Positions 1 through 5,475 of a stretch of 5,528 nt of DNA are shown here, one piece after another. The DNA comes from Pseudomonadota bacterium (GTDB taxonomy: Bacteria; Desulfobacterota; Desulfobulbia; Desulfobulbales; SURF-16), in contig JAUVQZ010000194.1 in assembly GCA_030597865.1 (NCBI GenBank), positions 1 to 5,528 of the forward strand, read 5' to 3'. Within the stretch, counting starts at the first letter, position 1. Each line of letters opens with the position of its first letter. The notes below the pieces were generated by a model that searched no databases, was not told where the DNA came from, and saw only the letters and a list, made by a program, of their open reading frames with translations. Made by a program: the position numbers and the translations under genes.

Positions 1-234
1 AGCAGTTTTGGTCTGCAGGCCGGTATCTTCACCCGTGACATCCATAAGGCCCAGCTGGCCTGGGACAGCCTGGAGGTAGGCGGCGTGATCATCGGCGATA
101 TCCCCTCCTGGCGGGCCGACCAGATGCCCTACGGCGGCATCAAGGATTCAGGCCTGGGCCGCGAGGGCATCCGCTACGCCATGGAAGACATGGGCGAGAT
201 CAGGCTGCTGGTGATCCGTACCCTGCCGGTATAG
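1..234 (+). CDS. Aldehyde dehydrogenase, C-terminal fragment (gene runs off the left edge)
   Basis: The frame is open from base 1 to a TAG stop at 232-234 and gives 77 residues. It carries the C-terminal signature of the NAD(P)-dependent aldehyde dehydrogenase superfamily: FGLQAGIFT at residues 3-11, the LEVGGVII strand at 24-31, and MPYGGIKDSGLGREGIRYA at 42-60. These enzymes oxidise aldehydes to carboxylic acids in the cytoplasm. The catalytic Cys and Glu lie upstream of the window and cannot be checked. The GREGIRYAMEDM ending most resembles lactaldehyde or non-phosphorylating glyceraldehyde-3-phosphate dehydrogenase-like members; the substrate is inference only. A 72-bp palindrome starts 22 nt after the stop and probably forms the 3' end of this transcript. 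The family call is secure; the subfamily is not. Confidence 0.93.
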   Translation, partial: SSFGLQAGIFTRDIHKAQLAWDSLEVGGVIIGDIPSWRADQMPYGGIKDSGLGREGIRYAMEDMGEIRLLVIRTLPV

Positions 235-256
235 CCGTTGTCCTTTACCTTCTTTA

Positions 257-328
257 GCCACGGAATCCACGGAAAACACTGAAATAAACCCTTTTTTGTT
301 TTTCCGTGCCTTCCGTTGATTCCGTGGC
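257..328. repeat. 72-bp imperfect palindromic repeat, copy 1
   Basis: The left arm starts GCCACGGAATCCACGGAA. The reverse complement of the right arm starts GCCACGGAATCAACGGAA, so the two arms pair over about 28 bases around an A/T-rich centre at roughly 284-302. A second copy in the same orientation lies at 2862-2934. Its position 22 nt after the aldehyde dehydrogenase stop, with T-rich sequence in the centre, suggests an mRNA 3'-end hairpin or transcript barrier. Similar CCACGGAA repeats are dispersed in many bacterial genomes. The antisense strand is open here and translates to a SVFSVDSVAK-like peptide, which is a by-product of the repeat and not a gene. Confidence 0.88.
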
Positions 329-363
329 CCAAAGAGCACTCTGGCCCTGTTGATAATCAAAAC

Positions 364-392
364 TTGACCTAAGGGCCGGAAACCACTACATA
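364..392 (+). promoter_or_regulatory. Candidate sigma-70-type promoter upstream of the PheA-TyrA fusion
   Basis: TTGACC at 364-369 matches the -35 consensus at five of six bases. After a 17-nt spacer comes TACATA at 387-392, a poor -10 with about three of six matches. It lies between repeat copy 1 and the gene start, where a promoter is expected. A small dyad, TTGAT-A-ATCAA, sits just upstream at 350-360 and could be an operator, but so short a dyad is easily due to chance. No TyrR box is recognisable. Confidence 0.3.
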
Positions 393-420
393 ACAGACAT
401 TAACGGGTACATTCTTGGGC

Positions 421-438
421 GGGAGCGAGCTTGCTCCC
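421..438. repeat. REP-like short palindrome in the leader of the PheA-TyrA gene
   Basis: GGGAGCGAGCTTGCTCCC has perfect GGGAGC/GCTCCC arms and a GAGCTT centre, and a further G-U pair is possible in RNA. No T-run follows, so it is not a typical terminator. It lies 34 nt before the ATG at 473, so it is probably inside the 5' untranslated region. It strongly resembles the GGGAGCGAGCTTGCTC core of short palindromic repeats known from Pseudomonas genomes. No other copy occurs in this window. Confidence 0.55.
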
Positions 439-472
439 ACCTTTCATAAGTAATGATAGAAGACAACCAGCC

Positions 473-2152
473 ATGACAACAATCGGTATCATCGGCCCGC
501 ACGGCTCCAACACCTGGCAGGCGGCCACCAGCTACAGCCCACAGGCAGAACTCATAAGTTTCCCCCATCATGCCGGCCTGGCCCGCGCCTTTGCCAAGGG
601 GCAGGTGGAGATGATGATCCTGCCGGTCTACAACACCCGGATGGGCGGGGTCCTCAAATCCTTCCAGGTCATGGAAAAGATGAAAAACGGCCACTGGATC
701 GACAATATCGTCCAGCCCATCCATCTTTCCCTGGGGACATTAGACAACAGCGACCAGCTCAAGGTCGTCCTTGGCACCGGCCAGGTCATCCACCAGTGCG
801 AAGATTACCTCACCGATACCCACCCGGATATCTCGCTGCTCACCGTCACCAATCTGGCAGAGGCCCTGGAAGACATCAAGGCCAATGAACGTCTTGATTA
901 TGGGGTCATTGAAGCGGAAACACTTTTAAAGGATCAGGGCCTGACCATCCGGGAACGGGAGATTGCCCCCCATAACAAGACCCGTTACGCGGTGATCGGC
1001 CGCACCCCCCGCCCGGCCACGGGCTATGATGCCACCTCCATCCTCACCGTACCCCTGAAGGATCGGGTGGGTATGCTCTATGATACCCTGGGCGCCTTTA
1101 CCCAGCGCGGCATCAACATCCTCGACATGCGGGCCGAATCAAACGCCAAGACCCAGGAGTTGCAGATATTTATCGAGGCAGAGGGCCATTACCAGGATGA
1201 GGTCCTTGTCGAGGCCCTGGCCAGCATTGAACATGCCGTCATCCAGGAAAACGACTGCCTGAAGGTGCTTGGCTCCTACCCAAGGGTGGATATGCGCATC
1301 AAACGCATCAAGACCTTTGGTTTTATCGGCACCGGAGATATGTCCACCTGGTTTGCCAAAAAACTGGAAAACGAGGGCTATGAGACCATTGTCACGGGCC
1401 GCTCCACAAGCCTGCGCCCGGAGGAGATGATTGCCCAGGTGGATGTGGTGCTGATCTGCGTGCCCATCAGCTTTACCTCGGCCACCATTGCCCAATACGG
1501 CAAACACCTCATGGACGGCCAGGCCATGATCCTGCTGGCCGGCGAGGCGGAAGACACCCTTAACACAGCCCTGGAACATACCAGCCAGGGCGTGGAGCTG
1601 ATGCTGGTCCATAACCTCTGGGGTCCGGCTGCCCTCACCATGAAGGACAAGAACGCCTCGGTGGTGCGTACCCCTCGCAGTGGCGCCCTGTGCTCCGAGT
1701 TTGAGGCCTTTTTATACAAGCATGGCGCTGCCATCCACCATGATTCACCCCAGAAGCATGACCTGCTCATGGGTGTGGGCCAGAAGCTGCCCACCGCCAT
1801 TTCAGTGGCCCTGGCCATGGCCCTGGCCGATAATGACATCCAGATGGCCGATATCCCCAGCCATGCCACCCTCACCTCCCTTTACTCCATCCTGGCCATG
1901 GCCCGCGTCCATAACCAGAACCCCAGGACCTACGCCGAAATCATGTCCACCAAGGGTGAGGGCCGTAGGATCGTCCGCAGCTTTGCCGAGAATATTATCA
2001 AGATCATGGAGATGGCGGAAAAGGAGGAGATCACCGCCCTCTGCGACCAGATCGAGGCGAGCAGCGCATATCTGACCCAGGACTTCCTTGATGCCTCCAT
2101 GAAACAGTCCCTTGCGGTGGACAGGGTTTTAGGAAAGCTGGTGAACCCTTAG
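473..2152 (+). CDS. pheA/tyrA: Prephenate dehydratase-ACT-prephenate dehydrogenase fusion
   Basis: A 559-residue cytoplasmic protein of aromatic amino acid synthesis. Residues 1-177 match the prephenate dehydratase fold: IGIIGPHGS at 4-12, LPVYNT at 50-55 where the family usually has VPIENS, and catalytic NKTRY at 168-172. Residues 188-272 are an ACT domain (VGMLYDTLGAF, 199-209) ending in the family motif LGSYPR (266-271). The usual ESRP motif is absent; MRAES occupies that place. Residues 280-559 match prephenate dehydrogenase: GFIGTGDMS (283-291), VH-NLWGP with the likely catalytic His380, KHD (428-430) and Arg478, equivalent to E. coli TyrA Arg294. The C-terminal helices (NPRTYAEI, 483-490, onward) resemble the E. 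coli T-protein. No chorismate mutase domain is seen. I prefer ATG 473 because IGIIGP follows at once and AGAAGA lies 9 nt upstream; an in-frame TTG at 431 falls inside the palindrome. The fold assignment is firm; whether both activities survive is open. Confidence 0.85.
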   Translation: MTTIGIIGPHGSNTWQAATSYSPQAELISFPHHAGLARAFAKGQVEMMILPVYNTRMGGVLKSFQVMEKMKNGHWIDNIVQPIHLSLGTLDNSDQLKVVLGTGQVIHQCEDYLTDTHPDISLLTVTNLAEALEDIKANERLDYGVIEAETLLKDQGLTIREREIAPHNKTRYAVIGRTPRPATGYDATSILTVPLKDRVGMLYDTLGAFTQRGINILDMRAESNAKTQELQIFIEAEGHYQDEVLVEALASIEHAVIQENDCLKVLGSYPRVDMRIKRIKTFGFIGTGDMSTWFAKKLENEGYETIVTGRSTSLRPEEMIAQVDVVLICVPISFTSATIAQYGKHLMDGQAMILLAGEAEDTLNTALEHTSQGVELMLVHNLWGPAALTMKDKNASVVRTPRSGALCSEFEAFLYKHGAAIHHDSPQKHDLLMGVGQKLPTAISVALAMALADNDIQMADIPSHATLTSLYSILAMARVHNQNPRTYAEIMSTKGEGRRIVRSFAENIIKIMEMAEKEEITALCDQIEASSAYLTQDFLDASMKQSLAVDRVLGKLVNP

Positions 2153-2225
2153 CAAAAAACCCTTCATTCTTCTTCGTGATCCTTGTAAGGCAAGGCAGAG
2201 ACGTGAAAATAAACGAGGCCCCCCC

Positions 2226-2837
2226 ATGGCATCCCACATCGATTTTGACGAACGATACAAGACCGGCAACACCCCCTGGGAGATCAACCGGCCTGACCTG
2301 AGCCTCATTGATTTTGTCAAAGAGACCCCTGTTCCCCCCTGCCGGGCCATTGACATCGGCTGCGGCACCGGCAACAATGTCCTGTGGCTTGCCCAGCAGA
2401 ATTTCCAGGCAACGGGCTATGACCTTTCGCCCCTGGCCATCAAAAGCGCCCGAAAAAAAGCCGCCGTTGCCCGGGTGAACTGCTCCTTTGTTAATACAGA
2501 TTTCCTCCTCGATGAAATTGCCGACAACTCCTTTGACTTTGCCTTTGACCGCGGCTGTTTCCACCACATCCTTGACCACGACCGGCGCTTGGCCTTTGCC
2601 CAAAAGGTTGGCCGAATCCTCTCCAGGGACGGGATCTGGCTGTCGCTTATCGGCAACACCGATGAGACCAGGCAGGGACCAGGGCCGCCAAGGCTGTCGG
2701 CAAGCCAGATCAGCACGGCCGTGGAACCGTATTTTCAGATCATTTCCATCAAGTCCCACCATTTCGATTTTGACCATGAAGGCATCCCTGCCATGAACTG
2801 GGTCTGTCAGATGAAGAAAAGGTCTATTCAGCAGTAA
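2226..2837 (+). CDS. Class I SAM-dependent methyltransferase (TPMT/TehB-like)
   Basis: A 203-residue soluble protein. It opens with FDERYKTGNTPWEINRPD (7-24), the kind of entry segment seen in TehB and thiopurine methyltransferase relatives. Motif I, AIDIGCGTGNN (41-51), binds S-adenosylmethionine. Asp66 in GYDLSP is the acidic residue at the end of strand 2 that normally contacts the ribose. Asp92 in NTDF and the FDFAFDRGCFHHI block (103-115) complete the Rossmann-like core. The substrate cannot be read from sequence: small molecules or metalloids are plausible for this group, macromolecules less so. ATG 2226 is preceded by CGAGG at 2214-2218 with a 7-nt spacer, which is a good ribosome-binding site. 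It starts 73 nt after the fusion gene with no clear terminator between them, so co-transcription is likely. Repeat copy 2 begins 24 nt after its stop. Function is otherwise unknown. Confidence 0.88.
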   Translation: MASHIDFDERYKTGNTPWEINRPDLSLIDFVKETPVPPCRAIDIGCGTGNNVLWLAQQNFQATGYDLSPLAIKSARKKAAVARVNCSFVNTDFLLDEIADNSFDFAFDRGCFHHILDHDRRLAFAQKVGRILSRDGIWLSLIGNTDETRQGPGPPRLSASQISTAVEPYFQIISIKSHHFDFDHEGIPAMNWVCQMKKRSIQQ

Positions 2838-2861
2838 GGAACCAATCAGTTTATTTTTTAA

Positions 2862-2934
2862 GCCACGGAACCCACGGAAAAACACTGAAGAAAACCTGTT
2901 TTTTATTTTCCGTGTCTTCCGTGGATTCCGTGGC
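2862..2934. repeat. 73-bp imperfect palindromic repeat, copy 2
   Basis: The left arm starts GCCACGGAACCCACGGAA. The right arm, reverse-complemented, starts GCCACGGAATCCACGGAA. The centre is A/T-rich with a run of six T. It has the same orientation as copy 1: in both, the left arm carries AACACTGAA and the right arm carries the complement of CACGGAAAA. The arms differ from copy 1 at a few positions, and the centres have drifted more. It begins 24 nt after the methyltransferase stop and probably acts as a transcript end or RNA-stabilising hairpin. The copy also insulates the downstream DUF445 gene. Confidence 0.88.
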
Positions 2935-3011
2935 AAAACATATTCTAAAAAAGATTATGATTGAGCAACATACGCCACCCCCCATCAGCCCGGCCTAAAG
3001 AGAACAAAAAT

Positions 3012-4601
3012 ATGCCCTCCCTACTTCTTTATCTCGTCCCCCCAGCCCTTGGCGCCTTTATCGGCTACATGACCAATTATGTGGCCATCAAGATGCTCTT
3101 CCGGCCCTTAAGGCCCTGGAAGATATTGGGCATACGGGTGCCGATGACCCCCGGCGTCATTCCCTCAAAACGCCATGACCTGGCCTGCAACATCGGTGAA
3201 ATGGTGGGCTCCCATCTGCTCACCTCAAATGACATCGGCAAGGCCATTTCCAGCCCCAATTTCCAGAAGGAGCTGGCCACCCTCATTAACAGCCGTCTCG
3301 ACTCTGTCCTTAAAAAGGACCTGGGCCCCATCACCGATATCATTCCCCAACGCTTTTCCTCCTATTTCCTGGCCACGGTCAAGGTGCTGCGCTGGCGTTT
3401 TATTGACCAGCTCCACCATTACCTGGAAAGCGACGAGTTCAGTGAAACCATCTCTGCCACCCTCCAGGACAGGATGGATGAATTCCTCAAATCCACCATG
3501 AAGGAGGCCTTTCCAGCGGACAGCCGCCAACATTTCTACACCTTTTTGGAACAGACCGCAGCAACCATGCTCAGCCATCCCCGCCTGGAAGAGTGGCTCC
3601 GCGACCTGCTCAGCACCAAGATTGATGACTTTATCAAGGCTGGAAAATCCCCTGATGACCTGATCCCTGATGATGTCATCGACTATATCTCCAGCCGTTT
3701 GCAGCAGGAGGCCCCGGCCATCCTCAGCAAGCTGGCCGGGGTGGTCCAAGAGCCGGAACTGCAGAGGCGTATCGCCGCTTCCATCTGCGAGGCCATCGGC
3801 AATTTCACCTCCTCCCTGGGTCCCCTGGCCGCCATGGTCAGCGGTTTCCTGAGCCCGGAGCTCATTGAAAAAAAGGTTTGCAGCTTTCTCACGGACAAGG
3901 GTGATGAAATTGGCGAATGGCTCGACAATGAGGCCCTGCAGGAGCGGGTATCACACATCTTGACCGACAAGGTTCGGGAGTTTCTTGCCACCCCCTTTTC
4001 CCAGTTTCTGGACGGGGTCAGTGAGGAGAAGAAAGAACAGCTTCTCGAGGATATTCTCACCCAGGTCATCGCCCTTCTGCAACATCCCAAAACAGCGGAG
4101 AGCCTCACCGCCCTGCTCAGGGATGCCATAGCCGGCCAGGACGAGCGCACCATTGAAGAGATCTTTGCCGAGATCTTCGGGCCCCAGGGCCTGGAAAAGA
4201 GCAAAGAGTGGCTGTCCGCCAAGGTGGTCAGCACCATGCGCTCAGCCCGGGTGAAGAAGCTTATCGACACCCTGATCATCGAACATGTGGAGAAAAAACT
4301 GCTGGGCCACCCCATTGGCAGACTCACCGACATCCTCTCCCCCGAGGTCCAGGAGAGCATGGCGGATTATGCCCGCATCCAGATCAGCGACCTCCTGGTC
4401 CGCGAGGTCCCCGGCCTGGTGGATCTGCTCAACATCAAGGAACTGGTGACCCGCAAGGTGGACGGCCTTGACCTCATGCGCCTGGAGGGCCTGCTCATGT
4501 CGATCATGAAGGACCAGTTCAAATACATTAATCTCTTCGGCGCCCTGCTCGGCTTTATCATCGGCCTGCTCAACCTTCTGGTGATCCGCCTCTACCCCTA
4601 A
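3012..4601 (+). CDS. DUF445 family membrane protein
   Basis: A 529-residue protein with the DUF445 (YheB/YjiN) layout. The N-terminus is a membrane segment (about residues 3-31) containing GAFIGYMTNYVAIKMLFRP (14-32), followed by the family signature RVPMTPGVIPSKR (42-54). A long hydrophilic, helix-rich, charged middle follows (about 60-500), then a C-terminal membrane segment (about 508-526) with GALLGFIIGLLNLLVIRLY. The middle would therefore be anchored at both ends. DUF445 has no established biochemical function; YheB in Bacillus is linked to the spore or membrane only loosely, so none is assigned here. I chose ATG 3012 because the membrane segment and family signature begin there and AAAGAG lies 9 nt upstream. 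A TTG at 2961 would add 17 polar residues without resemblance to the family. A lone -10-like TATGAT sits at 2956-2961 but lacks a good -35. Confidence 0.9.
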   Translation: MPSLLLYLVPPALGAFIGYMTNYVAIKMLFRPLRPWKILGIRVPMTPGVIPSKRHDLACNIGEMVGSHLLTSNDIGKAISSPNFQKELATLINSRLDSVLKKDLGPITDIIPQRFSSYFLATVKVLRWRFIDQLHHYLESDEFSETISATLQDRMDEFLKSTMKEAFPADSRQHFYTFLEQTAATMLSHPRLEEWLRDLLSTKIDDFIKAGKSPDDLIPDDVIDYISSRLQQEAPAILSKLAGVVQEPELQRRIAASICEAIGNFTSSLGPLAAMVSGFLSPELIEKKVCSFLTDKGDEIGEWLDNEALQERVSHILTDKVREFLATPFSQFLDGVSEEKKEQLLEDILTQVIALLQHPKTAESLTALLRDAIAGQDERTIEEIFAEIFGPQGLEKSKEWLSAKVVSTMRSARVKKLIDTLIIEHVEKKLLGHPIGRLTDILSPEVQESMADYARIQISDLLVREVPGLVDLLNIKELVTRKVDGLDLMRLEGLLMSIMKDQFKYINLFGALLGFIIGLLNLLVIRLYP

Positions 4602-4747
4602 GGGCGCTGAAGTGGTATGAAGGGTAGTCTGAGATCACTACCAATATGACATGCCTGCCTTAGCATACCAAGCAAGGGGATAATAAGGCATCCTGCTGTC
4701 GTGGCTCCCTTGGGATGCCGCCCACCAAAATATCTTTACCAGGACCC
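4602..4747 (+). other. Intergenic leader with nested inverted repeats before the MpsC gene
   Basis: This 146-nt gap has no gene. It contains TGGTATG (4613-4619) paired with CATACCA (4664-4670). Nested inside is GGTAGT (4623-4628) with ACTACC (4637-4642). A separate pair is GGCATCC (4687-4693) with GGATGCC (4713-4719). None is followed by a T-run, so no intrinsic terminator separates DUF445 from the MpsC gene. Perfect 7-bp pairs are not rare in a stretch this long, so a folded leader is only possible. No convincing promoter was found. Confidence 0.3.
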
Positions 4748-5128
4748 ATGGACTCAATTACCAACAAAACAAAGGGCATGCTTGAGGCCGAGATCAGTGA
4801 TGCGGTCATCAAGTTTGAGAAAGAATACATGGGACGGGGCCCACTGGAGACCAAGACCTTTATTATCGGTGACATGGTGCTGGTGCGCCTCAAGGGTGTT
4901 CTCACCCAGGCCGAATATCAGCTTGCCGGCACAGGTGATGTGAGCAAGGGCAGGGACCTCATCAAACAGGTGCGCATCGCCCTACTGGAAAAAGGCCGCC
5001 CCCTGCTGGAAGCGGTTGTCGAGTCAATCACCGGCTGCACGGTAAAAAGCCTACACACCGATATCAGCACGGTGACCGGCGAGAGAATAATCCTGTTTAC
5101 CCTGGAGGAGGATCCTGGTTTTCAATAG
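4748..5128 (+). CDS. MpsC/DUF2294 family protein
   Basis: A 126-residue soluble protein that matches the DUF2294 family (Pfam MpsC, PF10057) along its whole length. Visible blocks are EISDAVIKFEKEYMGRGP (15-32), the family's hallmark start; DMVLVRLKGVLTQAEYQL (42-59); IKQVR (72-76); the RPLLEAVVESITG segment (84-96); and LHTDISTVTGERIILFTL (102-119). In Staphylococcus, MpsC is encoded beside MpsAB, a membrane-potential and bicarbonate-uptake system. No MpsA or MpsB partner is visible here, so any transport role is unsupported in this locus. ATG 4748 gives the usual N-terminus (short lead, then TKG and the EIS helix). AGGA at 4741-4744 is only 3 nt away, so the ribosome site is unusually tight. 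An in-frame ATG at 4715 would add 11 residues and start inside the GGCATCC/GGATGCC dyad. The family call is strong; the start is moderate. Confidence 0.9.
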   Translation: MDSITNKTKGMLEAEISDAVIKFEKEYMGRGPLETKTFIIGDMVLVRLKGVLTQAEYQLAGTGDVSKGRDLIKQVRIALLEKGRPLLEAVVESITGCTVKSLHTDISTVTGERIILFTLEEDPGFQ

Positions 5129-5184
5129 ACATCTGCCACTATCTGCAGGATTGAGAAACCCATGGAAAATCTGGACAGGACATA

Positions 5185-5212
5185 GGGCCAAATAACAGGC
5201 CGGCCCGTTTTT
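5185..5212 (+). terminator. Weak candidate terminator after the MpsC gene
   Basis: GGGCC at 5185-5189 can pair with GGCCC at 5202-5206, and five T follow at 5208-5212. The stem is short with a 12-nt loop that itself contains a competing GGCCGGCC palindrome. It lies 57 nt after the MpsC stop, a reasonable position for a terminator. Transcription might instead read on to the strong terminator at 5420-5465. Confidence 0.35.
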
Positions 5213-5419
5213 CGTGCGGCATAATTTGATGGACTTTTACCACCATCCAGGTTAAGTACGCGCCATAAAGAGAGTAGAGACCTGGGGGGCATCTTGCTAT
5301 GCTGCCTGCCAGGCAAGCCCGCGCCAGCAGACACCTTGACTGTGTACGGCCTTCTTAGCTTAACAACATATGGTACCATGTCCGATGCGGGCCCTTCACA
5401 GGGCGCCCAGCGGAATACG
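5213..5419 (+). other. Noncoding stretch with alternative hairpins; candidate untranslated or small RNA
   Basis: No credible protein gene is seen on either strand. CCTGG at 5281-5285 can pair either with CCAGG at 5247-5251 (extended to CCAGGT/ACCTGG) or with CCAGG at 5309-5313, giving mutually exclusive hairpins. CGCGCCA occurs twice (5259-5265 and 5320-5326). Other dyads are TGCCTG-C-CAGGCA (5303-5315) and the perfect palindrome ATGGTACCAT (5370-5379). TTGACT at 5336-5341 looks like a -35 but has no good -10 behind it. I could not match 6S RNA, RNase P RNA, tmRNA or SRP RNA. With the strong terminator directly downstream, this is either a long 3' untranslated region or an unrecognised small RNA. 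Confidence 0.3.
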
Positions 5420-5465
5420 AGGCCGAAGAATCACTGATCTATCAGTGATCTTCGGCCTTTTTTTT
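5420..5465 (+). terminator. Strong intrinsic (Rho-independent) terminator
   Basis: AGGCCGAAG pairs with CTTCGGCCT, and ATCACTG pairs with CAGTGAT, with a single bulged A on the 5' side. The stem is about 16-17 bp with a short ATCTAT loop and is followed by eight T (5458-5465). This is the clearest terminator in the window. It acts on + strand transcripts. The nearest + strand gene is the MpsC gene, which ends 291 nt upstream. Confidence 0.92.
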
Positions 5466-5475
5466 GTCCATCTAC

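Noticed and set aside
257..328. CRISPR-like repeat
   Set aside because: Only two copies 2.6 kb apart with genes between; no spacer array or cas gene.
148..360. Antisense open frame across repeat copy 1
   Set aside because: It reads through the palindrome and the end of the aldehyde dehydrogenase. The SVFSVDSVAK-like peptide is a typical translation of this repeat, not a protein family.
431..472. Upstream TTG start for the fusion gene
   Set aside because: The extra 14 residues come partly from the palindrome and do not resemble a dehydratase N-terminus; ATG 473 places IGIIGP properly.
1139..1875. Antisense open frames opposite the dehydrogenase domain
   Set aside because: The + strand has clear domain motifs throughout; the antisense peptides show none.
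2181..2195. CCTTG-TAAGG-CAAGG hairpin between the fusion and methyltransferase genes
   Set aside because: Only a 5-bp stem and no T-run after it; too weak to call a terminator.
2031..2936. 301-codon antisense open frame opposite the methyltransferase
   Set aside because: It starts inside repeat copy 2 and lies opposite a well-recognised methyltransferase; the peptide shows no domain. Long antisense frames are common in GC-rich genes.
2961..3011. Upstream TTG start for DUF445
   Set aside because: It adds a polar, proline-rich lead before a membrane segment that normally starts the family, and has no ribosome site.
3225..4360. Antisense open frames opposite DUF445
   Set aside because: Shadows of a recognised gene, with no domain-like features or ribosome sites of their own.
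4673..4719. H-type pseudoknot in the MpsC leader
   Set aside because: The arms cross in the right order, but there are no bases to span the first stem, so the classical fold is not feasible; the arms are more likely alternative or chance.
5143..5234. Cluster of GGA motifs suggesting a CsrA-binding RNA
   Set aside because: Five GGA in about 90 bases is somewhat enriched, but they are not placed in hairpin loops and most lack the full ANGGA context.
5122..5379. 85-codon antisense open frame in the 3' noncoding region
   Set aside because: Low-complexity, basic peptide with no family resemblance. It overlaps the hairpin-rich region and the end of the MpsC gene.
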